Position numbers and translations under genes: made by a program. Below, piece after piece: positions 1 to 5,164 of a stretch of 7,306 bases of DNA (position 1 is its first letter; the number at the start of each line of letters is the position of its first letter). The stretch lies in the NCBI GenBank assembly GCA_958431945.1, contig CAUASQ010000083.1:1-7306 (forward strand). Reading direction: 5' to 3'. This DNA comes from an uncultured Collinsella sp. (GTDB lineage Bacteria > Actinomycetota > Coriobacteriia > Coriobacteriales > Coriobacteriaceae). Below the pieces are notes generated by a model. The model had not been told where the DNA came from, made no database searches, and was given only the letters and a program-made list of their open reading frames with translations.

Positions 1-325
1 GGTCCTTGCAGTTGAGGACGCTCACTCCGGCAGCCGTCAGGGCGCGGTTGGTCTCTTTCATCGACAGCGCCATTGCAAAGGCAATCTGCAGCACCTTATT
101 GCGGCTCGGATTGCGCGAACCGGTAAAGATCTGATAGCCAAACGTCTCGTTGAGGTCGGCCATACGAACCACGCGCGAACGCTCGAGCCCCTTTTCCTGC
201 AGCAGCTGCTTTAGGCAATCCGAAAGCGACGGGGTGGCAAAGTCGTGCTCCTTGATATAGCCATCGATACTCGGCGCATCAAGGAGCTCGTTGAGCAACT
301 CGTCCGTCAGCTTTTTATCGGGCAT
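1..325 (-). CDS. XRE-like helix-turn-helix regulator, partial (C-terminus beyond left edge)
   Basis: This reverse-strand frame starts at ATG 325-323 behind a very strong Shine-Dalgarno (GGGGAGGTGA, about 6 bases upstream). It stays open to the window edge, giving 108 visible residues. The N-terminal third (about 1-30) is acidic and helical. Residues about 35-100 look like a short helix-turn-helix domain of the XRE/lambda-repressor type, with the run NETFGYQIFTGSRNPSRNKV at 59-78 followed by a hydrophobic helix (LQIAFAMALS). I recall similar small proteins from Clostridia and Coriobacteria, some near Ser/Thr kinase genes; no kinase is visible here. The DNA target is unknown. It lies 32 bases downstream of the FxLYD gene on the same strand and could share its transcript. 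The family is usually somewhat longer, so a few dozen residues are probably missing. The HTH class is moderately sure; the biological role is not known. Confidence 0.72.
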   Translation of the reverse strand, partial: MPDKKLTDELLNELLDAPSIDGYIKEHDFATPSLSDCLKQLLQEKGLERSRVVRMADLNETFGYQIFTGSRNPSRNKVLQIAFAMALSMKETNRALTAAGVSVLNCKD

Positions 326-357
326 ACGACTTCACCTCCCCCAGTGCATGCAACATG

Positions 358-801
358 CTAAAAACCGCTTACGTCCGAACGCTCCCAGCTAGCAACCTGG
401 TCAGGAGACACCGTACCCAGCGCCTCGAACTTCCAGGAGCCGCCCGCCTTCAGATGATTGGTGTTTGCAAGAGCCGTTCCAACCTGGTTGCCATCGGCAT
501 CATACAGAACATACTCAATCTGAATGTAGCTCTTTTCCTTGTCCGTGTTATTGGTCAGCGTGCCCGTGATCTTATAGGCAAACTGATTGGAGGTGTCTTC
601 AGCCTCGTCAGCAATGGTATACGGTTCTTGCGGTTCTTTTTGCTCCTCAGCCTGCTGTGTCGCCTCGGCAGGTTTTGCCGAATCGCTCGCAGACGAATCG
701 GTTGAATTGCCACCCATAGAGCCCACGGCACCGACGATAACCAGCACCACGATGACGCCTAGGACAATCTTGCCGATCGGCTTCTTTCCCTCTTTTGCCA
801 T
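358..801 (-). CDS. Membrane-anchored FxLYD-domain protein
   Basis: A 147-residue protein. A short basic N-terminus (MAKEGKKPIGK) is followed by one hydrophobic segment (about 11-28), which I read as a signal anchor with the rest outside the cell. Residues 30-60 are a flexible Ser/Ala/Glu/Gln-rich linker. Residues about 70-135 form a small beta-sandwich-like domain with the YVLYD signature at 97-101 (the F-x-L-Y-D motif with Tyr for Phe), preceded by GTLTNNTDKEKSYIQIE and followed by the GGSWKFEALG strand. This matches the FxLYD domain of Gram-positive surface proteins, whose ligand is generally unknown. The start at 801 is supported by GGAAGGA about 7 bases upstream; that SD lies in one arm of an inverted repeat (807-860). 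The XRE-like gene follows after 32 bases. Domain identity is fairly sure; function is unknown. Confidence 0.8.
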   Translation of the reverse strand: MAKEGKKPIGKIVLGVIVVLVIVGAVGSMGGNSTDSSASDSAKPAEATQQAEEQKEPQEPYTIADEAEDTSNQFAYKITGTLTNNTDKEKSYIQIEYVLYDADGNQVGTALANTNHLKAGGSWKFEALGTVSPDQVASWERSDVSGF

Positions 802-965
802 TATGCATCCTTCCTATGATCCGGCTACCGCGCCAGCACACAGCACATCGTAGGAAGGATTAAACTTGAATTCATTAGCTGAGAGCTAAAGTTGCGGTAA
901 ACGGCCAATGCGGTTATCCGAACGCCGAGCAAACGCACTTTGCGCGACCGTCTGCTGGCAGTGCA
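802..965. other. Intergenic region between the small membrane protein and FxLYD genes
   Basis: These 164 bases contain no gene that I can support. They hold the long inverted repeat at 807-860 and a perfect short inverted repeat, TTAGCT-GAG-AGCTAA, at 875-889. The stretch around 861-890 is AT-richer than its surroundings and reads TTTAAT on the minus strand (861-866), a possible -10 element for the FxLYD gene. No convincing -35 element was found, and no hairpin with a T-run that would end transcription from the upstream genes. Confidence 0.4.
807..860. repeat. 14-base inverted repeat covering the FxLYD gene ribosome binding site
   Basis: ATCCTTCCTATGAT (807-820) and ATCGTAGGAAGGAT (847-860) are inverted copies with one non-Watson-Crick position, separated by 26 bases. 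In the minus-strand transcript the downstream arm contains the GGAAGGA Shine-Dalgarno of the FxLYD gene, so folding would hide it. The sequence shows the repeat; a role in translation control is inference. It could instead be a protein-binding operator. Confidence 0.55.
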
Positions 966-1286
966 TCAACCCAACGTGACGGATTCCCCGGTAAAGGTAC
1001 TCACAAGCAACAGGATAAAGAAAACTAAATAGCTGATGCTCAATAGGTAGGCGACGACTAAAAAGATGGTCCATCCAACATTGGTCTTACCATCGGCACG
1101 ACGTTGCTCGCGAGAACGGCACAGCCAGACCGTCACGCCAATGGCCACAATCAGCAGCACGAGCGCCGCCGCGGCCAACCCGGCAAGCGCAAACATCACG
1201 CCAATGCTCACAGCAATAACCGGAAGCAGCAGCAAGCCACACCCGCATCCACCCGGACTATATACGGAAGACTGTCGGCGCTTCAT
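966..1286 (-). CDS. Small multi-pass membrane protein, unknown function
   Basis: A 106-residue hydrophobic protein that I do not recognise. A basic N-terminus (MKRRQSSVYSPGG) leads into a Cys/Gly motif (GCGCG, 13-17). A long hydrophobic stretch at about 18-55 could be a tight two-helix hairpin or one very long helix. A charged loop follows (CRSREQRRADGKTN, 56-69), then another membrane segment at about 71-97 and a short tail. ATG 1286 is chosen over the in-frame GTG at 1292 because the SD (GGAG, 1295-1292) lies 5 bases before the ATG and overlaps the GTG. The SD sits in the last codons of the amidohydrolase gene, whose TGA (1291-1289) ends 2 bases before this ATG. Translation of the two genes is therefore probably coupled. 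A link to the amidohydrolase's work, for example in transport, would be a guess. Confidence 0.72.
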   Translation of the reverse strand: MKRRQSSVYSPGGCGCGLLLLPVIAVSIGVMFALAGLAAAALVLLIVAIGVTVWLCRSREQRRADGKTNVGWTIFLVVAYLLSISYLVFFILLLVSTFTGESVTLG

Positions 1287-1288
1287 CG

Positions 1289-2476
1289 TCACTCCAAGTT
1301 AAGCAGTCGTTTGTAGACATCGAGACCTTTGAGCAGGATTTCCTCGTCAAAGAGCATGGTATCGGTATGCAGAGCGTTCGTGGCATAGGCGGGACAACCA
1401 TCCGAATCGCTCGGATTATCTTGACCCTCTGGCACGCCCGTGCCCAGCAAGAAGAACACGCCCGGCAGATGGCGCTGATAGAACGCGAAATCCTCGGCGA
1501 TTAGCAGCGGCTCGTCCACAAGTTGCAGCTCGGACAAGGCAGGCGCAATGTGAGCGAACAGCTCGGGGTCGTTATCGACCGGCGGATAGCCCTCGGCAAA
1601 GTCGAGGTCGTACGTGCAGCCTGTTGCGGCGCAGGCCTCGTCCAACACGCGGCGCACGCCCTCGCGCGCACGGTCGAACATACCGTCCGTAAACACGCGC
1701 AGGCTGCCAGCCACATGGGCCTCCCCCGCCACCGCATTGCAGACGGTGCCGGCCTGCAGCAGGCCGAACTTACCAATGCAGGGCTCGTCGGCACCCAACT
1801 CGTCCATGAGCTCGCACTCGGAAACCAAGAACTTGGCCGCTGCCAGCGCGGCATCATGCGATTCCTCGACTGGAACGCCGTAGGTCTTGGCGATATGGAT
1901 GCTCGCGCCATGGATATGAATGTGCGTCTCGCTTGAGCGCGCCAGCAGCGGACCGGAACAGCTCGCCAACGTGCCGGCGGGCAAATCGGGCCATACGTGG
2001 AAGCCAAAGATGCGATCCGCCCCGTAGCGCTCGAATACGCCGCTCTCACACACCGTCTTGGCGCCACCGGTCGTTTCCTCGGCCGGCTGGAACACAAAAA
2101 GCACGTTGCGCTTAATAACGCCCGGCTGCTCACGAATCGTACGGTCGACAAAAGTTGCCGCCGCGAGGGCCATAGCCATGTGCCCGTCGTGGCCGCACGC
2201 GTGCATCTTGCCGGGATGCGTCGAGGCAAAAGCGGCGCCCGTCGTCTCCGCAATAGGCAACGCATCCATATCGGCACGAATCGCCGTGGCATGCGAGGCA
2301 CCCGTGCCAGCGTCGAAGAAAGCGCACACGCAACTAGGGCACGGATGGATCACCTCGCAGGCAAGCGGAGCGAGCACGCCCTCGATATAGGCGATAGTTT
2401 GCGGAAGATCGAAGTCGAGCTCCGGAATGCGATGCAGGTCGCGACGATAGCGACGGAGTTCTTGGAGCTCGGTCAT
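1289..2476 (-). CDS. M20-family amidohydrolase, candidate N-acetyl-diaminopimelate deacetylase
   Basis: A 395-residue metal-dependent amidohydrolase of the M20D type (hippurate hydrolase / N-acyl-amino-acid deacylase / N-acetyl-DAP deacetylase). Visible landmarks are RADMDALP (67-74), MHACGHDGHMA (91-101) with likely metal ligands C94 and H96, FQPAEE (129-134) with catalytic Glu 133 and ligand Glu 134, GFH (H160), the lid-domain His 194, AEDFAFY (327-333) and TNALHTD (367-372) with H370. Length is normal for the family. ATG 2476 is preferred to the in-frame ATG at 2491 because AAAGGA precedes it, while 2491 has no purine-rich SD. The gene is divergent from the dap operon, whose DapH makes N-acetyl intermediates, so a DapL-like deacetylase role fits. 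Similar enzymes act on other N-acyl amino acids, so the substrate is inference. The lid motif is unusual: GASIHIAK instead of the common GxGGHAAxPH. Confidence 0.88.
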   Translation of the reverse strand: MTELQELRRYRRDLHRIPELDFDLPQTIAYIEGVLAPLACEVIHPCPSCVCAFFDAGTGASHATAIRADMDALPIAETTGAAFASTHPGKMHACGHDGHMAMALAAATFVDRTIREQPGVIKRNVLFVFQPAEETTGGAKTVCESGVFERYGADRIFGFHVWPDLPAGTLASCSGPLLARSSETHIHIHGASIHIAKTYGVPVEESHDAALAAAKFLVSECELMDELGADEPCIGKFGLLQAGTVCNAVAGEAHVAGSLRVFTDGMFDRAREGVRRVLDEACAATGCTYDLDFAEGYPPVDNDPELFAHIAPALSELQLVDEPLLIAEDFAFYQRHLPGVFFLLGTGVPEGQDNPSDSDGCPAYATNALHTDTMLFDEEILLKGLDVYKRLLNLE

Positions 2477-2505
2477 GGGGATTCCTTTCATGGGGCAACT
2501 CAGTT

Positions 2506-2520
2506 GTCACCTATTGTGAC
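2506..2520. repeat. Perfect inverted repeat GTCAC-N5-GTGAC upstream of the amidohydrolase gene
   Basis: GTCAC (2506-2510) and GTGAC (2516-2520) flank CTATT, about 30 bases upstream of the amidohydrolase start. The half-site size and spacing resemble an operator for a dimeric regulator, but no regulator can be named and a short repeat like this can occur by chance. Confidence 0.3.
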
Positions 2521-2555
2521 GCAGGATTGTGGCGCCCTCGTTTCTAGCATGATGC

Positions 2556-2600
2556 TGCATTTTTTAAACGTTATATACGAATACTCTTGTTTGGTAAAGT
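2556..2600. promoter_or_regulatory. AT-rich probable divergent promoter zone
   Basis: This is the only clearly AT-rich stretch between the divergent amidohydrolase gene and the dap operon. It contains TTTTTTAAACG and TTATATACGAA on the plus strand (about 2560-2581), and TATAAC on the minus strand. It lies just upstream of the riboswitch, where the operon promoter must be. No -35/-10 pair with good spacing could be fixed on either strand, so the exact promoters are not assigned. Confidence 0.35.
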
Positions 2601-2625
2601 GCAACGTGGTAGGGTCGTTACCACT

Positions 2626-2784
2626 TGATAGAGGCGCGGGCACGAAGAACCGCGGGCGAGCCGGCAGGCTTTGACCCCGTGGGGAGGCGAAACCCGCCGA
2701 ACTGGGTTTTTCGGGCACGAACAACCTGGTGGGCCTGCGGGAAACACCCGCAGGACTGTCTGCAGCAATGCGGGAGCGCTATCC
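2626..2784 (+). promoter_or_regulatory. Lysine riboswitch (L-box) aptamer
   Basis: The segment has the layout and conserved blocks of the lysine riboswitch. It opens with GATAGAGGCGC (2627-2637) and closes with GGGAGCGCTATC (2772-2783), so GATAG and CTATC form the closing P1 stem. The core block GGGGAGGCGAAACCCGCCGA lies at about 2681-2700. A following hairpin pairs ACTGGGTT (2701-2708) with AACCTGGT (2723-2730), with two G-U pairs. A perfect 8-bp hairpin pairs CCTGCGGG (2734-2741) with CCCGCAGG (2747-2754). The GACTGTC block (2754-2760) corresponds to the GGCTGTC of known L-boxes. It precedes lysA-dapA-dapB-dapH, exactly the kind of operon this RNA controls. Known members turn genes off when lysine is bound. 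Identification is by motif and structure reading; a covariance-model search was not possible. Confidence 0.9.
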
Positions 2785-2844
2785 GGACATTGGGTCCACG
2801 CTATGCGGATTCGATGCGCAGATGGCGCCGTCTGGATAGCGAGG
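2777..2844 (+). promoter_or_regulatory. Riboswitch expression platform with competing helices and the lysA ribosome binding site
   Basis: CGCTATCCGGAC (2777-2788), which includes the 3' strand of P1, can pair with GTCTGGATAGCG (2830-2841) over 12 positions with one G-U. A near-copy, CGCTATGCGGA (2799-2809), can pair with the same strand (2831-2841) with one mismatch and one G-U. After an A-A mismatch it can also take CC (2796-2797) to GG (2843-2844) inside the GAGG Shine-Dalgarno (2841-2844; 10 bases before ATG 2855). No T-run follows, so control of translation is more likely than termination. The pairings are read from sequence; the switching model is inference. Confidence 0.6.
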
Positions 2845-2854
2845 TTTACGGGAC

Positions 2855-5164
2855 ATGGCATTGACCCCCAACGAGGCATATGCGGCCAAACAGCCGTTTG
2901 TGGACAAGGTAACGCTCGAGCATATCGTCGAGCAGTTCCCCACGCCGTTTCATCTATACGACGAGGCGGGCATCCGCCGCAACATGCAAGAAGTGCGCGA
3001 CGCCTTTGCATGGAACCCGGGCTTTAAGGAATACTTTGCCGTCAAGGCCAACCCCAACCCGGCGCTCATCTCCATTCTCAACGAATACGGCTGCGGCTGC
3101 GATTGCTCGAGCTATACCGAGCTCATGATTGCCCGCTCGCTGGGCATCACGGGACACGACATCATGTTCTCGTCTAACGACACGCCAGCTGCCGACTTTG
3201 AGCTCGCCGACAAGCTGGGCGCCATCGTCAACTTTGACGACATCAGCCACATCGAGTTCTTTGAGCGCGTCGCAGGGCCCATCCCCAAGACGGTCAGCTG
3301 CCGCTTTAATCCGGGCGGCCTGTTCCAGCTCTCCAACGGCATCATGGACAACCCGGGCGACTCCAAATATGGCATGACCACCGAGCAGCTCTTCGAGGCC
3401 TTCCGCATGCTCAAGGCCAAGGGCGCTGAGGACTTTGGCATCCACGCATTCCTTGCCAGCAACACCGTCACCAACGACTACTACCCCAAGCTTGCGCGCA
3501 TCCTCTTTGAGCTTGCAGTGCGCCTGGAGCGCGAGACCGGCGCACACGTCGCCTTCATCAATCTATCCGGCGGCGTCGGCATCCCCTACCTGCCCGAGCA
3601 GCAGGCCAACGACATTCACGCCATCGGCGAGGGAGTGCACGCGGCATACGACAAGATCCTGGTTCCCGCCGGCATGGGCGATGTGGCCATCCGCACCGAG
3701 ATGGGCCGCTTTATGATGGGCCCCTACGGCTGCCTGGTCACCAAGGCCATCCACGAGAAGCAAATCTACAAGGACTATATCGGTGTCGACGCAAGCGCCG
3801 TCGATCTGATCCGCCCTGCCATGTATGGTGCCTACCACCACATTACGGTGATGGGCCAGCCGGGTGGCTCCGACAAGACCGCGGCGCCCGTCACAAACAC
3901 GTACGACATTACGGGCAATCTGTGCGAGAACAACGACAAGTTCGCCATCGATCGTGGGCTGCCGCATATCGACATGGGCGACCTGCTTGTGATCCACGAT
4001 ACCGGCGCGCATGGCTACTCCATGGGCTACAACTACAACGGACGCCTGCGCTCCGCCGAGGTGCTGCTGCGCCCCGACGACTCGGCCGACCTCATCCGCC
4101 GCGCCGAGCGCCCGGGCGATTACTTTGCCACGCTCGACGTGCTGCCGTACGGCCGAGAGTTACTGGCCAAGTCGCGCGCCGATGCCGCCCGCCGTCGCGC
4201 CCAGGACGAGCGCCTGGCCGTCGCTGCCCAATGGAACAAACGCATCCAGATCGCGGAAGCGAAGGAGAAGAACATGGATATCCGCAACCTCGAGGGCTCA
4301 ATCGTCGCCCTTGTCACGCCGTTTAAAAAGGACGGCAGCGTCGACTTTGATGCACTCGAGCGCCTTATCGATTTCCACCTGCAAAATGGCACTGACGCCA
4401 TCCTCACCCTGGGCACCACCGGAGAGAGTGCCACGATGACCGACGACGAGGACAACTCCGTTGTCGCCGCAGTGGTCAAGCAGGTTGCGGGCCGCGCCCC
4501 CGTCATCGCCGGCTCGGGCTCCAACTCCACGCAGACCATGCTCACCAAGTCGCTCACCTACCAGGGCCTGGGTGCCGATGGTCTGCTGCTCATTACCCCC
4601 TACTACAACAAGTCTAACGAAGAGGGCATCTACCAGCACTTTAAGACCGTGGCCGACGCCGTGGACATCCCCTGCATTCTGTACAACATCCCCGGCCGCT
4701 GTGGCTGCAGCATCAGCGAGCACAACGTAGAGCACTTGGCCGCACACCCCAACATCATGGGCATCAAGGAGGCCTCAGGCAACGTCGCCTACGCGGCCAA
4801 GATCGCCCACCTGCTGTCCGATGACTTCCGCATGTACTCGGGCGAGGATGCACTCACCGTGCCGCTCATGAGCCTTGGTGCCTCGGGCACCATCAGCGTG
4901 TGGGCCGACGTTCAGCCGCGGCTCGTTCACGACATGTGCCGCGCCTATCTGGACGGCGACGTGGCGCGTGCCCGCGATATCCAGATTGCCGGCCAGCCGC
5001 TGATCAACGCCCTCTTTAGCGAGGTCAACCCCATCCCCGTTAAGGAAGCGCTCGCTCAGATGGGTATGATCGAGACAAACTACCGCATGCCGCTGTGCCC
5101 CATGGCAGACGACACGCGCGCTGCACTTACCGATGCTCTGAAGGGAGCTGGTCTGCTTGATTAA
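2855..5164 (+). CDS. LysA-DapA fusion: diaminopimelate decarboxylase / 4-hydroxy-tetrahydrodipicolinate synthase
   Basis: One 769-residue frame with two complete enzyme domains. Residues 1 to about 427 are a PLP-dependent fold-III decarboxylase, LysA, which makes lysine from meso-DAP. They carry AVKANP with PLP lysine K64, H197 (IHAFLASNT), SGGVG (238-242), E282 (EMGR), the C357-E358-x-x-D361 substrate motif and the GAHGYSMGYNYNGR segment (384-397). Residues about 428-473 are an Arg/Ala/Lys/Glu-rich helical linker. Residues 474-769 are a full-length DapA (296 residues), with GTTGES (520-525), TPYYN (581-585), Tyr 610, YNIPGR (610-615) and Schiff-base KEA (K638). DapA condenses pyruvate with aspartate semialdehyde. 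ATG 2855 is the only plausible start: a stop lies just upstream in frame and GAGG is 10 bases away. All three forward frames are open across the junction, so a simple frameshift does not explain the fusion. The LysA substrate is inferred from context, since related decarboxylases exist. Confidence 0.88.
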   Translation: MALTPNEAYAAKQPFVDKVTLEHIVEQFPTPFHLYDEAGIRRNMQEVRDAFAWNPGFKEYFAVKANPNPALISILNEYGCGCDCSSYTELMIARSLGITGHDIMFSSNDTPAADFELADKLGAIVNFDDISHIEFFERVAGPIPKTVSCRFNPGGLFQLSNGIMDNPGDSKYGMTTEQLFEAFRMLKAKGAEDFGIHAFLASNTVTNDYYPKLARILFELAVRLERETGAHVAFINLSGGVGIPYLPEQQANDIHAIGEGVHAAYDKILVPAGMGDVAIRTEMGRFMMGPYGCLVTKAIHEKQIYKDYIGVDASAVDLIRPAMYGAYHHITVMGQPGGSDKTAAPVTNTYDITGNLCENNDKFAIDRGLPHIDMGDLLVIHDTGAHGYSMGYNYNGRLRSAEVLLRPDDSADLIRRAERPGDYFATLDVLPYGRELLAKSRADAARRRAQDERLAVAAQWNKRIQIAEAKEKNMDIRNLEGSIVALVTPFKKDGSVDFDALERLIDFHLQNGTDAILTLGTTGESATMTDDEDNSVVAAVVKQVAGRAPVIAGSGSNSTQTMLTKSLTYQGLGADGLLLITPYYNKSNEEGIYQHFKTVADAVDIPCILYNIPGRCGCSISEHNVEHLAAHPNIMGIKEASGNVAYAAKIAHLLSDDFRMYSGEDALTVPLMSLGASGTISVWADVQPRLVHDMCRAYLDGDVARARDIQIAGQPLINALFSEVNPIPVKEALAQMGMIETNYRMPLCPMADDTRAALTDALKGAGLLD
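4262..4276 (+). promoter_or_regulatory. Internal Shine-Dalgarno and ATG at the start of the DapA half
   Basis: AAGGAG (4262-4267) lies 6 bases before ATG 4274, in frame with the fusion. Position and strength are those of a normal gene start, and MDIRNLEGSIVALVTPF right after it is a normal DapA N-terminus. This is better than the site of the fusion's own start. Confidence 0.65.
4274..5164 (+). CDS. dapA: DapA from an internal start (4-hydroxy-tetrahydrodipicolinate synthase), alternative product
   Basis: Same frame as the fusion; listed because the internal ATG with its strong SD could give a free 296-residue DapA of normal length. In numbering from this ATG, the catalytic residues are T48 and T49 (GTTGE), Y111, Y137, R142 and Schiff-base K165. 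Compared with E. coli DapA as I recall it, lysine-site residues H53, H56 and E84 are replaced by D57, D60 and T88, while N80 and Y106 are kept (N84, Y110). That pattern suggests weak or no lysine inhibition, as in several Gram-positive DapA enzymes. The TAA end overlaps the dapB start by 8 bases. Function is secure; whether it is made separately as well as within the fusion is not known from sequence. Confidence 0.55.
   Translation: MDIRNLEGSIVALVTPFKKDGSVDFDALERLIDFHLQNGTDAILTLGTTGESATMTDDEDNSVVAAVVKQVAGRAPVIAGSGSNSTQTMLTKSLTYQGLGADGLLLITPYYNKSNEEGIYQHFKTVADAVDIPCILYNIPGRCGCSISEHNVEHLAAHPNIMGIKEASGNVAYAAKIAHLLSDDFRMYSGEDALTVPLMSLGASGTISVWADVQPRLVHDMCRAYLDGDVARARDIQIAGQPLINALFSEVNPIPVKEALAQMGMIETNYRMPLCPMADDTRAALTDALKGAGLLD

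Noticed and set aside
355..853. Plus-strand open frames opposite the FxLYD gene
   Set aside because: They run antisense to a gene with a clear domain, signal anchor and SD, and have low-complexity Arg/Ser-rich products without recognisable features.
929..943. GCAAA-N5-TTTGC hairpin as a terminator after the small membrane protein gene
   Set aside because: The stem is only 5 bp and no T-run follows on the minus strand.
1501..2301. Long 266-codon minus-strand frame inside the amidohydrolase gene
   Set aside because: It is a shifted frame of a well-supported M20 gene, rich in Arg, Pro and Ser as expected for an out-of-frame reading of GC-rich DNA.
1997..2674. 225-codon plus-strand frame ending in the riboswitch
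   Set aside because: It lies antisense to the amidohydrolase and then crosses the intergenic promoter and aptamer; the product has no family features.
2784..2854. Intrinsic terminator after the lysine riboswitch
   Set aside because: Helices are present but no T-run follows any of them before the start codon, so translational control is favoured.
2571..3027. Open frames on both strands across the riboswitch (2571-3011 minus, 2671-3027 plus)
   Set aside because: The DNA is explained by the lysine aptamer and the start of lysA; the products look like shadow translations, with frequent Arg, Pro, Cys and Trp.
2954..3547. 197-codon minus-strand frame opposite lysA, and similar frames opposite dapA and dapB (4298-4747, 5328-6386)
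   Set aside because: Long antisense frames are expected where codons end in G or C. These give Val/Asp/Gly/His-rich text with no domain, while the sense strand is unambiguous.
4136..4276. Sequencing frameshift as the cause of the LysA-DapA fusion
   Set aside because: No stop exists in any forward frame near the junction and both domains are in the same frame, so an indel error does not create the fusion. A base-substitution error at a former stop cannot be excluded.
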